NCBI RefSeq assembly: GCF_000517085.1
Contig: NZ_KI912107.1
Span: forward strand, 5,825,980-5,889,979
DNA: 64,000 nucleotides
Origin: Saccharicrinis fermentans DSM 9555 = JCM 21142
Lineage (GTDB): Bacteria > Bacteroidota > Bacteroidia > Bacteroidales > Marinilabiliaceae
Direction: 5' to 3'
Positions 44,637 to 53,338 of this stretch are shown here, one piece after another. The notes beneath the pieces are model-generated. The model saw only the letters and a list, made by a program, of their open reading frames with translations. It was not told the origin of the DNA and searched no databases. Each line of letters starts with the position of its first letter. The stretch's first letter is position 1. A program made the position numbers and the translations under genes.

Positions 44637-47600
44637 ATGAATAAATTTATTCTTACGCTCACCATATCATTGATGTTGCTTTTGGAGGTAGCTGGACAAC
44701 AGCAGTATTCATTTTTACAGGTGAATAGTGCTGATGGCTTGGTGAGTAACCGAATTACCTGTATACATAAAGGATCGAGAGGTTTTATATGGATAGGGAC
44801 AAAGGCAGGTTTAAGCAGATATGATGGTGTGCGGGTCGTTAATTATAAACACGATTCAAATGATTCTACTTCATTGCCCAATAATTATATCATAAAAATT
44901 CAGGAAGACGCCAGCGGTAACTTGTTGATTCAAACAGGAACTGCTTTTTTTGTTTATAATATTCACAAGGAAAAATTTTGCCTGGATATCAATAAATATT
45001 TGGGTATTAAGCCGGGAGCACTTTATATAGAAGGGATTTATTGTGATCGTAATAAGGAAATTTGGATAAAGACATACCATCAACGCTATTACCAGAAATG
45101 GAATAGAGATAAGCATGTACTGGAGGATAAGTTCCAATCAACAATAAAGGAAGAGACGCCATTGATAGATTTTAAACATGCCAACAATGCCTATTATTAT
45201 CTGTTTAGTGATGGCCGTATTGAGTGCTATGACGAGCTTACATTTGATCTTTTATTTACAAACGATTTTTTATTGGGTAAAGCGGAAGGAGGAAGCTTGA
45301 CACCAGGCATCTTTGTTGATAAAGAGAATGATATTTGGTTTTATGGTAATAACAATGGTGTTTTTCATTATAATTCATTGTCCGGAGAATGGACTAATTA
45401 CAGTAAGAATAAAGGAAATAGAGGCTTAAGCAGTGATATTATTTATGAGGTAATACAAGATGATAAGGGCTTAATGTGGGTAGCTACAGATCATGGAGGA
45501 ATCAATATCATCAATAAATACTCTGGTGAAATTGTGAAGCTGAAACATCAATCAGATAACGACAAAAGCATAGCAGGTAATTCTGTTACCGATTTGTATG
45601 TTGATGATAACCATATTATTTGGGCAGCAACCAATAAAAACGGTGTGAGTTATTATCACGAGAGTATCCATAAGTTTCAGCATTACAGAAACCTTTTGTC
45701 GGATAGTAATAGTTTGCCTTTTAATGATGTAAATTGTTTCCTGGAGGATAAAATTGGTAACTTATGGATTGGAACCAACGGAGGAGGGCTGGTTTATTAT
45801 AACAGAGCATTAAATACTTATAAGACTTACAAATACAATAAGTATGATACTTTATCTTTAAGTAGCAATGTGGTGATGAGCCTCTTTATTGATGGTCAGG
45901 AAAATCTCTGGATTGGAACATATGCCGGTGGTGTCAACCGCTTTGATGGGCATCATTTTAAAAGATATCAATTTAAAACGCATTGGAATAGCGGATTAAT
46001 GAATGATAATATTTGGTCTATTATTGAAGATAAGGATCATCAGATTTGGATAGGTACCAATGGTGGAGGAATAGAGATTTACGATAAAGATAAGGACCTT
46101 TTTTATCCATTGCATAATAATGGACAGTTCAATATACCTACTAAGTATATTGCCGATTTACATCAGCTAGCCAATGGAAATGTGTTAGTAGGAACTGCCT
46201 ATGGTGCTTTTTTGTATGATACCAAGGAACAGCGCTATAAAAGGATTCCTGGGCTTAACGAGGGCTTGAGCTTTGTCAATAAAGTGGTCAATGCAGTCTT
46301 TGAAGATTCAAGAGGATTATATTGGTTGGCTACGAATGAAGGGTTGATCGTTGTTGATCCGCATTCGTCTTATGTTAAGGCGTTTACACGAGAGGATGGA
46401 TTGCCGGAGCATATTATGAACTGTATTGTGGAAGATGAGTTTCAAACGATTTGGGTTAGTAAATCAACTGGTCTGAGTCAAATAATTGTCCATAAATCCT
46501 CCCGGGATAAGGAATATAATTTTCATATCTATCATTTTACAGAGGCAGATGGTCTTCAAGCCAATGAGTTTAATCCTAATGCGGGCTATAAAACAAAGAA
46601 TAACGAATTGCTTTTTGGAGGAGTAAATGGTTTCAACTTGTTTAAATCAAAGAATATCAAGAGTAATAAAGCCTTGTGTAAAGTCATGCTCACTGGTTTG
46701 CAGGTGTATAATCAAAATGTTTTGCCAGATCATATCATCAGGAATGTAAAACTACTGGATGAGTCTATTACCACGACAAAGCAAATTGTATTAAAGCATT
46801 CCATGAATGTGTTTTCTATTGATTTTGCAGCGTTGAACTACTTTATACCTGAAAAGATTAATTATAAATACAAGCTTGAAGGGTTTAATGAGGAATGGTT
46901 AACCTTGAATAATGTGCAGCCTAGGGTGAGCTATACGAATTTAAATGCAGGTGAATATGTATTTAAAGTAAAAGCATCCAACAATGATGGTGTATGGGGG
47001 GATGATTATACGTCGCTAAAGATTAGTGTATTGCCTCCTTTTTATGCAACGCCGATCGCTTATGTTATGTACGGCCTCTTCTTCTTTCTTATACTGATTT
47101 ATTATCGTTTTTCAGCATTAAGTAAAGAACGTCTGAAGTTCTCGATTGAACAGGAACGCTTATTGTCCAAAAAAAATCATGAAATGGATGAAATGAAATT
47201 GCGATTCTTAACCAATGTAAGTCATGAATTCAGAACCCCCTTGACGCTTATCTTAACTCCTCTTCATAAATTGTTGGCGCAAGATAATTCAATGGCCAAT
47301 CGAAAATTATTGGAGGTCATAGACCGGAATGCTCATCACTTGCTTAGACTTGTGAATCAGTTACTGGACTTTAGAAAACTGGAACTCCATGGAATGCGTT
47401 ATAACCCTTCGTATGGAGATATTGTTAGCTTCTTGCATGGTGTAATTGGTAATTTTCAAGAAGCTTTTGAGAAAAAGAATATTGATTTTCAGTTTCTTCA
47501 TGACAAGGATTCTTTTATGTTTAATTTTGATAGTGATAAACTGCAGAAGGTTATCATGAATTTATTGTCCAATGCATTAAAGTTTACGCCACCTAAAGGT

Positions 47601-48728
47601 ATGGTAAAGCTTAAGCTGAATGTGGATCAACAGTTAAATATGGTTTGTATTCTCATCAAAGACAATGGTATTGGAATTAGGAAAGAGGATATGGATAAGA
47701 TATTCGAACGTTTTTATCAATCGGCATATAATCAAAAACTGGGTTTGTCCGGAAGTGGAATTGGACTCAACCTTGCCAAAGAAATGGTGCTGCTCCATAA
47801 AGGAACCATTGCGGTTGAAAGTACGGAAGGCGAAGGGGCTGCATTTACCGTGCGTTTACCTGTTGAAATTAGCCAAGATAACGAAGAAAATGTAATGAGT
47901 AAAAGTGAGCAGCACGCACTGGACTCAGAAAAGAATGTAAGTATAAAGGGAAAGCCTTTGGTACTCCTGGTAGAGGATAATGATGATTTTAGAACATTTA
48001 TGAGAGATGCCCTCTATGATCAGTTTACGGTATTGGAAGCCGCTGATGGTGAGATTGGCTATGAAATGGTGCAACAAAAAATGCCTGATTTAATTATCAG
48101 CGATGTGATGATGCCCAATAAAGATGGTCTTGACCTATGCCGAATGCTTAGAGCGGATATCAAAACATCACATATTCCGATGATATTGTTGACTGCCCGA
48201 ACAGCCGATGAAGACAAAATTAGAGGATTGGAATATGGAGCAGATGACTATATTACCAAGCCGTTTAATATGGAATTGTTGATATTGAGAATTAATAGCT
48301 TGCTTCAAAAAAGAAGTGAGATGCAAAAAGAATTTCAAAAAACAATTGAAATAAATCCCAGCGAGGTTCATATTACTTCAATGGATGAGAAGTTAATGAA
48401 AAAAGCCATTGAACTGGTTGAAGAAAATATAGCAGAACCTGATTTTAGTGTGATAGAATTTAGTAAAAAGTTAGGGATGAGTCGGGTTCATTTGTATAAA
48501 AAGCTAACCGCAATTACCGGAAAGTCTCCCGTTGAATTTATCCGTATTATCCGTTTAAAACGCGGTGCGCAACTGTTGGAGAAGAGTCAAATGAGCATCG
48601 CAGAGGTGGCCTATGCCGTTGGTTTTAACAGCCCACGTTATTTTAGTAAATACTTCAAAGAAGAGTACGGAATGTTACCCACCGCTTATGTAAAAGCACA
48701 CGCTGTACCTTCACACAATAAGAAATAA
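44637..48728 (+). CDS. Hybrid two-component system regulator 2
   Basis: This is a 1363-aa paralogue of the regulator at 33638, with the same order: signal peptide, double beta-propeller sensor, Y_Y_Y domain, transmembrane segment (about 803-825), kinase (VSHEFRTPL, His863), ATPase, receiver (LLVEDN; Asp1156 in ISDVMMPN) and AraC-type DNA-binding domain. The start at ATG 44637 gives a proper signal peptide; an upstream in-frame TTG at 44571 overlaps GH27. Kinase, receiver and HTH are nearly superposable on regulator 1, while the first propeller (about residues 90-200) differs most, as expected if the two sense different oligosaccharides. Position before the mannan-type genes suggests it controls them. 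Confidence 0.95.
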   Translation: MNKFILTLTISLMLLLEVAGQQQYSFLQVNSADGLVSNRITCIHKGSRGFIWIGTKAGLSRYDGVRVVNYKHDSNDSTSLPNNYIIKIQEDASGNLLIQTGTAFFVYNIHKEKFCLDINKYLGIKPGALYIEGIYCDRNKEIWIKTYHQRYYQKWNRDKHVLEDKFQSTIKEETPLIDFKHANNAYYYLFSDGRIECYDELTFDLLFTNDFLLGKAEGGSLTPGIFVDKENDIWFYGNNNGVFHYNSLSGEWTNYSKNKGNRGLSSDIIYEVIQDDKGLMWVATDHGGINIINKYSGEIVKLKHQSDNDKSIAGNSVTDLYVDDNHIIWAATNKNGVSYYHESIHKFQHYRNLLSDSNSLPFNDVNCFLEDKIGNLWIGTNGGGLVYYNRALNTYKTYKYNKYDTLSLSSNVVMSLFIDGQENLWIGTYAGGVNRFDGHHFKRYQFKTHWNSGLMNDNIWSIIEDKDHQIWIGTNGGGIEIYDKDKDLFYPLHNNGQFNIPTKYIADLHQLANGNVLVGTAYGAFLYDTKEQRYKRIPGLNEGLSFVNKVVNAVFEDSRGLYWLATNEGLIVVDPHSSYVKAFTREDGLPEHIMNCIVEDEFQTIWVSKSTGLSQIIVHKSSRDKEYNFHIYHFTEADGLQANEFNPNAGYKTKNNELLFGGVNGFNLFKSKNIKSNKALCKVMLTGLQVYNQNVLPDHIIRNVKLLDESITTTKQIVLKHSMNVFSIDFAALNYFIPEKINYKYKLEGFNEEWLTLNNVQPRVSYTNLNAGEYVFKVKASNNDGVWGDDYTSLKISVLPPFYATPIAYVMYGLFFFLILIYYRFSALSKERLKFSIEQERLLSKKNHEMDEMKLRFLTNVSHEFRTPLTLILTPLHKLLAQDNSMANRKLLEVIDRNAHHLLRLVNQLLDFRKLELHGMRYNPSYGDIVSFLHGVIGNFQEAFEKKNIDFQFLHDKDSFMFNFDSDKLQKVIMNLLSNALKFTPPKGMVKLKLNVDQQLNMVCILIKDNGIGIRKEDMDKIFERFYQSAYNQKLGLSGSGIGLNLAKEMVLLHKGTIAVESTEGEGAAFTVRLPVEISQDNEENVMSKSEQHALDSEKNVSIKGKPLVLLVEDNDDFRTFMRDALYDQFTVLEAADGEIGYEMVQQKMPDLIISDVMMPNKDGLDLCRMLRADIKTSHIPMILLTARTADEDKIRGLEYGADDYITKPFNMELLILRINSLLQKRSEMQKEFQKTIEINPSEVHITSMDEKLMKKAIELVEENIAEPDFSVIEFSKKLGMSRVHLYKKLTAITGKSPVEFIRIIRLKRGAQLLEKSQMSIAEVAYAVGFNSPRYFSKYFKEEYGMLPTAYVKAHAVPSHNKK

Positions 48729-48753
48729 ACGCAAGTACTGAGCGTTTACTTTT
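48726..48753 (+). terminator. Candidate terminator after hybrid regulator 2
   Basis: TAAACGC (48726-48732) pairs with GCGTTTA (48742-48748), followed by CTTTTC. It overlaps the regulator stop codon. The T-run is weak. Confidence 0.45.
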
Positions 48754-48942
48754 CGGATTAAACTCGCCTTTTAACATATTAGCACCCTTCAGAAACATTA
48801 TAGACAGCTGAGATATACTGCCCATGCTTACTTTTGAATTGTTTATAAAACAAGAGGAATTCTACAAGGAGGTAGAATGATTGGATAGATGTTCATCAAC
48901 AGTGATGAGAATGTTGAAATTACTCATATAAATATATTTAAA

Positions 48943-49782
48943 ATGAAATTTAAAGTATTGGTTTTATTGTGTCTGTTTTTCTTTTACAAACAAGGTTTTT
49001 CGCAAGACCCTCATTTTTACATTTATCTATGTTTTGGGCAGTCCAATATGGAAGGTCAGGGTCGTATCGAAGAGCAAGATAGTGTGGCCAATAGTCGATT
49101 TAAAGTGATGCAAGCTATCGATTGTTCCAACTTAAATAGAGAAAAGGCAAAATGGTATCCTGCAGTAGCCCCCTTATGCCAATGCTATTCGGGATTGTCG
49201 CCAGTTGATTATTTTGGCCGAACCATGCTGGATAATTTGCCTCATGATATTACCATTGGTGTTATTAATGTGGCCATTGGAGGCTGTGATATCAGGTTGT
49301 TTGATAAGGATATTTACATGAATTATGACAGTACCTATACCGATCAGTGGTTTGTTGAAAAGGTGCAGGCTTATGGTGGGAATCCTTATCATCATCTGAT
49401 ATCGCTGGCGAGACAAGCGCAAGGTGATGGTGTTATTAAGGGAATTCTTCTTCATCAAGGTGAAACAAACACAGGCGATACTCAATGGCCTTGGTATGTA
49501 AAAAAGATATATAATGATATGTTGAAAGATTTACATTTAAAAGCCAAACAAGTGCCACTATTGGCAGGTGAAGTGGTTCACCAGGAACAACATGGTAGCT
49601 GTGCAAGTATGAACGAAATTATAGCCACCTTACCTGAGGTGGTTAAAACCGCCCATGTGGTTTCGTCGCGAGGATGTACAGCAAAAGCGGATAGTGTGCA
49701 TTTTAATGTCGAAGGTTATCGGGTTTTAGGTAATAGATATGCTGAAAAGATGTTGCAATTGAAGGGTGCTAAACATAAGTAA
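48943..49782 (+). CDS. SASA/CE6-type acetylesterase, secreted
   Basis: This 279-aa protein starts at ATG 48943 (signal peptide MKFKVLVLLCLFFFYKQGFS); the upstream ATG 48889 adds 18 residues that spoil the signal peptide. The SGNH fold is shown by the Ser motif CFGQSNMEGQG (Ser34), the block GVINVAIGGCDI, LLHQGETNTG, and the C-terminal DSVHFNVEGYRVLG with Asp and His. This is the sialate O-acetylesterase-like family, which includes CE6 acetylxylan esterases. With a mannanase remnant and beta-mannosidase downstream, deacetylation of mannan or glucomannan is plausible. It precedes the GH26 remnant by 9 nt. Confidence 0.8.
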   Translation: MKFKVLVLLCLFFFYKQGFSQDPHFYIYLCFGQSNMEGQGRIEEQDSVANSRFKVMQAIDCSNLNREKAKWYPAVAPLCQCYSGLSPVDYFGRTMLDNLPHDITIGVINVAIGGCDIRLFDKDIYMNYDSTYTDQWFVEKVQAYGGNPYHHLISLARQAQGDGVIKGILLHQGETNTGDTQWPWYVKKIYNDMLKDLHLKAKQVPLLAGEVVHQEQHGSCASMNEIIATLPEVVKTAHVVSSRGCTAKADSVHFNVEGYRVLGNRYAEKMLQLKGAKHK

Positions 49783-49791
49783 AATGATCGT

Positions 49792-50274
49792 ATGAGAGTA
49801 TTTTTAGCTTGTTACATTGTGCTATTCATCTTGGCTGGTTGTAAAACAAAGCAAGAAGAACATAGCGAAAACAAAAATTGTTCGATCTCCTGATAGCTAT
49901 GAAAGGTGAAGGCGTTTTGTTTGGTCACCAAGATACCTATGCTTATGGTATCAGTTGGAATGATGTTCCTGGTGAATCTGATGTGAAGCGCGTGGCAGGT
50001 GATTATCCGGCGCTGTTTGGATGGGAATTGGGAGGCATTGAAAAAGGAGCAAGCGCTAATCTGGATAATGTATTATTTGAGAATATTAGAAAATATGCAG
50101 TGAAGGCCTTCCGGCAGGGTGGAGTGAATACCTTTAGCTGGCATCCTTTCTCTGTTATAGATAGAGCCGATTCGTGGAGTACAGAAAAGCATGTGGTGGA
50201 AAAGATAATTCCGGGAGGAATTTATCATGAGGCTTTTAAAAGAGATCTGGATATGTTGGCTTATTTTTTCAGCC
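49792..50274 (+). pseudogene. GH26 beta-mannanase, frameshifted and truncated
   Basis: ATG 49792 opens a lipoprotein leader (lipobox LAGC) that stops at TGA 49891 after 33 codons. The GH26 body continues in another frame from about 49878: FDLLIAMKGEGVLFGHQDTYAYGISWN, DYPALFGWELGGIE and GGVNTFSWHPFS. Adding one A to the AAAAA run near 49872-49876 would join the two, so a single-base loss is likely. The body then ends at HEAFKRDLDMLAYFFSL, well before both catalytic glutamates of the family, where sequence of a sugar transporter takes over. The product cannot be an active mannanase. An assembly or read error could explain the one-base shift but not the truncation. Confidence 0.82.
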
Positions 50275-50517
50275 TCTAGTATGTCTCAAAAGCTTGGCTG
50301 GACCATCGGTGGTTCTGTTACTTTATGGCTGTTGGCTTTTTATGGTTTTGAGGCCAATGTGGAACAATCAGCGCATACCATTCAGGGTATTAAATACATG
50401 ATGAGTTTTGTGCCTGGTGCAGCCGCTCTTCTGTCTGGTTTGGCCATCATGTTTTATCCGTTGAGCGACCAAAAAGTAGAAGGCATTATAAATGATTTAG
50501 AGTTGAGAAGTAAATAG
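50263..50517 (+). pseudogene. C-terminal stub of a GPH-type sugar symporter
   Basis: From about 50263 the frame reads FSASSMSQKLGWTIGGSVTLWLLAFYGFEANVEQ and ends SGLAIMFYPLSDQKVEGIINDLELRSK. This is the last roughly 80 residues of a glycoside-pentoside-hexuronide (MelB-like) symporter, including the final two membrane helices and typical cytoplasmic tail. The N-terminal four-fifths are gone. The GH26 and transporter frames overlap across TTTTTCAGCCTCTAG (50266-50280), which marks the deletion joint. No other inner-membrane sugar transporter is seen in the window. Confidence 0.75.
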
Positions 50518-50539
50518 TGATAATCCCTAAAAATCTAAC

Positions 50540-53116
50540 ATGAAGAATATTACTGTATTTGTATTTTGTTTATGCCTATTTAATGGTTGTGTACAGCAAG
50601 GCGAAGGTTCTATGTCTGTATTGGAAATTAATAAGGGTTGGACTTACCAAGAAGTGGATGGAACACATACCGGTAATGCAACGGTTCCGGGAACCATTCA
50701 TACCGACTTACTTCATAATGGTCAGATTGAAGATCCATTTTATAGAACCAATGAAAAGGACTTGCAATGGATTGATAAGAAAGACTGGATTTATAAAACC
50801 ACTTTTGATGTGGATATAGAAACGCTTCGTAAGGATGTTTCTGTGCTGAATTTTAAAGGCTTGGATACTTATGCCGATGTGTATTTGAACGGAAAGCTAG
50901 TATTAAAGGCGAATAATATGCACCGAACATGGTCGGTGGAGGTGAAAGACTTTCTAAAGGAAGGGAAGAATCAGCTTAAGGTATACCTGCATTCGCCCAT
51001 TAAAAAAGGATTAGAGCTGTATGATCAGTCGGCTTATGCCTATCCTGCAAATAATGATCAGTCAGAAAATGGAGGCCTGGGAGAAAAGAAAATTTCCGTG
51101 TTTACCCGAAAAGCGGGTTATCACTATGGTTGGGATTGGGGGCCCCGCTTTGTTACCTCCGGTATTTGGCGAAAAGTGGAACTGAGAAGTTGGAGTAGGG
51201 TAAATATTGAGTCTGTTTTTATACGGCAACCGGTAGTTACTTCTGAATTGGCCAAATTGCTTGTGGAGACAAATATAAAAGTACTTAAAGAAACTGAGGC
51301 AGAAGTAAGTATAAGCTATGAAAACGGAGATGTTATTGCTGCCAATACAAAGGTGGTGTTAAAAAATGGCCTTAATAAGGTTGTTATTCCTTTTGAAATA
51401 TTGCATCCTAACCTGTGGTGGAGTAATGGATTGGGAGATCCTAATATGTATGATTTCCAGGTGCAGGTAAAAGTAAAGGAAGGTGCTGTTTCTACACAGA
51501 AAGTATCTGTTGGCCTGCGCTCTGTCAAATTAGTCAGAGAACCAGATAAGGACGGAGAATCTTTTTTGTTTGAGCTAAATGGAGTCCGGGTTTTTGCAAA
51601 AGGGGCCAATTATATTCCCAATGATTCTTTTTTACCCAGGGTGACACCAAAGGATTATGACAAGGTGGTGGATGATGCCGTTCAGGCCCACATGAATATG
51701 TTGCGCGTATGGGGAGGAGGAATATATGAAGATGACTATTTTTATGATTTATGTGACCGTAATGGAATCATGGTTTGGCAGGATTTTATGTTTGCTTGTT
51801 CCATGTATCCCGGAAACGATGCTATGTTGCAGAATATTAAACAGGAGGCTATCGATAATGTCACCAGACTTCGTAATCATCCGTCTATCGTTTTGTGGTG
51901 TGGTAATAATGAAATTAATACGGCTTGGCATTATTATAGTGCAGGAGGATGGGGCTGGAAAGAGCGTTATACAAAGGAGCAGCAACAAGAAATGAATCAC
52001 GCATATATCGATATTTTTCATGGTGTTTTACCTGAGGTTGTAGAAGATTTGACTGAACTTGATTACTGGCCTTCTTCTCCGCAAGCAGGGTATGAACCCC
52101 AGAATCATGCCAGCTATGAATCAACATCGGGTGATACCCATTATTGGGGTGTGTGGCATGCTTTACATCGTTTTGAGGATTTTGATAAATATAAATCGCG
52201 CTTTATGAGCGAATATGGTTTTCAGTCTTTTCCTGATTTTAAGTCGGTACAATCTTATGCAATTCCTGCAGATTACGATATTGAATCAGATGTGATGACT
52301 GCTCATCAACGCAGTGGTATCGGTAATCTTCGTATTAAAAGCTATTTGAGTTGGTATTATCAAGTGCCGGATGACTTTGAGGAATTTTTATATTTGAGTC
52401 AAGTACTTCAGGCAAAGGGAATTGGAATGGCTATTGAAGCGCATCGCAGAGCAATGCCCTACTGTATGGGATCCTTGTACTGGCAAATCAATGATTGCTG
52501 GCCCGTTGCCAGCTGGAGTAGTACAGATTACTATCATAAGTGGAAAGCAGCGCATTATGCAGTTAAAAAGGCCTTTGAGCCAGTACTTATTAGTGCTGTT
52601 AATAAATCGGATTCAGTGGCTGTTTATGTGGTTTCTGATTTACAAAGTGATGTTGAAGCAACACTCAATATACAATGTATGGATATGGATGGGCATGTGC
52701 TGTATGAGAAAAATAATAATATTGTTATTCAAGAGAATACAAGTGCATTGTTACTATCATTAGATACCAAAGAAATCAAGAATTTTAATAAGGAGTCGTG
52801 TTTCTTCGTTTTTAGGTTGGAGAGTCATGGAGAAATGATCACTTCCAGATTGCATTACTTGGTACATACTAAGGATTTAAGACTCAATGTGCCTCAAATA
52901 GAGCTTTCTATTGAAGAAGCACAGGGGGAAACCTACTTAAATGTGAAATCCAATACCCTAGTTCGTAATTTATATTTATATGATGATCAGTCGGCCTTTG
53001 TTTTGGACGATAATTATTTCGATCTCTTGCCGGGTGAAGTGCAGCGTATCAGGGTTTTAAGGCATAATAATCCACTGGATGTGGAAGGAGTTAACTTTAG
53101 GTACATAAGGCGTTAA
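50540..53116 (+). CDS. GH2 beta-mannosidase, lipoprotein
   Basis: This 858-aa lipoprotein (lipobox FNGC, Cys16) resembles Bacteroides BtMan2A. In order it has a sugar-binding jelly-roll (VPGTIHTDLLHNGQIEDPFY, GLDTYADVYLNG), an Ig-like domain (about 210-330) and the barrel. The barrel carries WGGGIYEDDYFYDLCDRNGIMVWQDFMFAC, the acid/base motif LWCGNNEINT (Glu458) and the nucleophile motif FMSEYGFQSFP (Glu558). C-terminal beta-domains follow. The spacing of the two glutamates agrees with family members. It removes mannose from the non-reducing end of manno-oligosaccharides in the periplasm. It lies 22 nt after the transporter stub and originally completed the same operon. Confidence 0.92.
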   Translation: MKNITVFVFCLCLFNGCVQQGEGSMSVLEINKGWTYQEVDGTHTGNATVPGTIHTDLLHNGQIEDPFYRTNEKDLQWIDKKDWIYKTTFDVDIETLRKDVSVLNFKGLDTYADVYLNGKLVLKANNMHRTWSVEVKDFLKEGKNQLKVYLHSPIKKGLELYDQSAYAYPANNDQSENGGLGEKKISVFTRKAGYHYGWDWGPRFVTSGIWRKVELRSWSRVNIESVFIRQPVVTSELAKLLVETNIKVLKETEAEVSISYENGDVIAANTKVVLKNGLNKVVIPFEILHPNLWWSNGLGDPNMYDFQVQVKVKEGAVSTQKVSVGLRSVKLVREPDKDGESFLFELNGVRVFAKGANYIPNDSFLPRVTPKDYDKVVDDAVQAHMNMLRVWGGGIYEDDYFYDLCDRNGIMVWQDFMFACSMYPGNDAMLQNIKQEAIDNVTRLRNHPSIVLWCGNNEINTAWHYYSAGGWGWKERYTKEQQQEMNHAYIDIFHGVLPEVVEDLTELDYWPSSPQAGYEPQNHASYESTSGDTHYWGVWHALHRFEDFDKYKSRFMSEYGFQSFPDFKSVQSYAIPADYDIESDVMTAHQRSGIGNLRIKSYLSWYYQVPDDFEEFLYLSQVLQAKGIGMAIEAHRRAMPYCMGSLYWQINDCWPVASWSSTDYYHKWKAAHYAVKKAFEPVLISAVNKSDSVAVYVVSDLQSDVEATLNIQCMDMDGHVLYEKNNNIVIQENTSALLLSLDTKEIKNFNKESCFFVFRLESHGEMITSRLHYLVHTKDLRLNVPQIELSIEEAQGETYLNVKSNTLVRNLYLYDDQSAFVLDDNYFDLLPGEVQRIRVLRHNNPLDVEGVNFRYIRR

Positions 53117-53148
53117 CAAATTAACACACTATTTCACATAGAGCAACA

Positions 53149-53156
53149 TATCTTTG
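53149..53156 (+). promoter_or_regulatory. Candidate -7 box of the second SusC/SusD operon
   Basis: TATCTTTG matches TAnnTTTG, leaving a 5' leader of about 175 nt before SusC 2. The -33 element is unclear. The 222-bp spacer holds nothing else I can name. Confidence 0.35.
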
Positions 53157-53338
53157 GAATACTTAATTGTATTGGTTATATTATTAAGGCAAGACAAGTA
53201 CATATTTTTAAGGACAAAAAAAGTATCTAAAAAACTATAGCAGATGATAAGCGTGTCTGTTGTAGTGTTTCTTGTTTAAATTTTACTTAGTGTATCATGT
53301 ACAATTAGAGTGTAAAATCATTAATTAAAACAGTTTTT

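Noticed and set aside
50227-50517. Small membrane protein of 96 codons starting at ATG 50227
   Set aside because: The first 13 codons are GH26 sequence out of frame, and the remainder is clearly the tail of a larger symporter. It is a remnant, not a gene.
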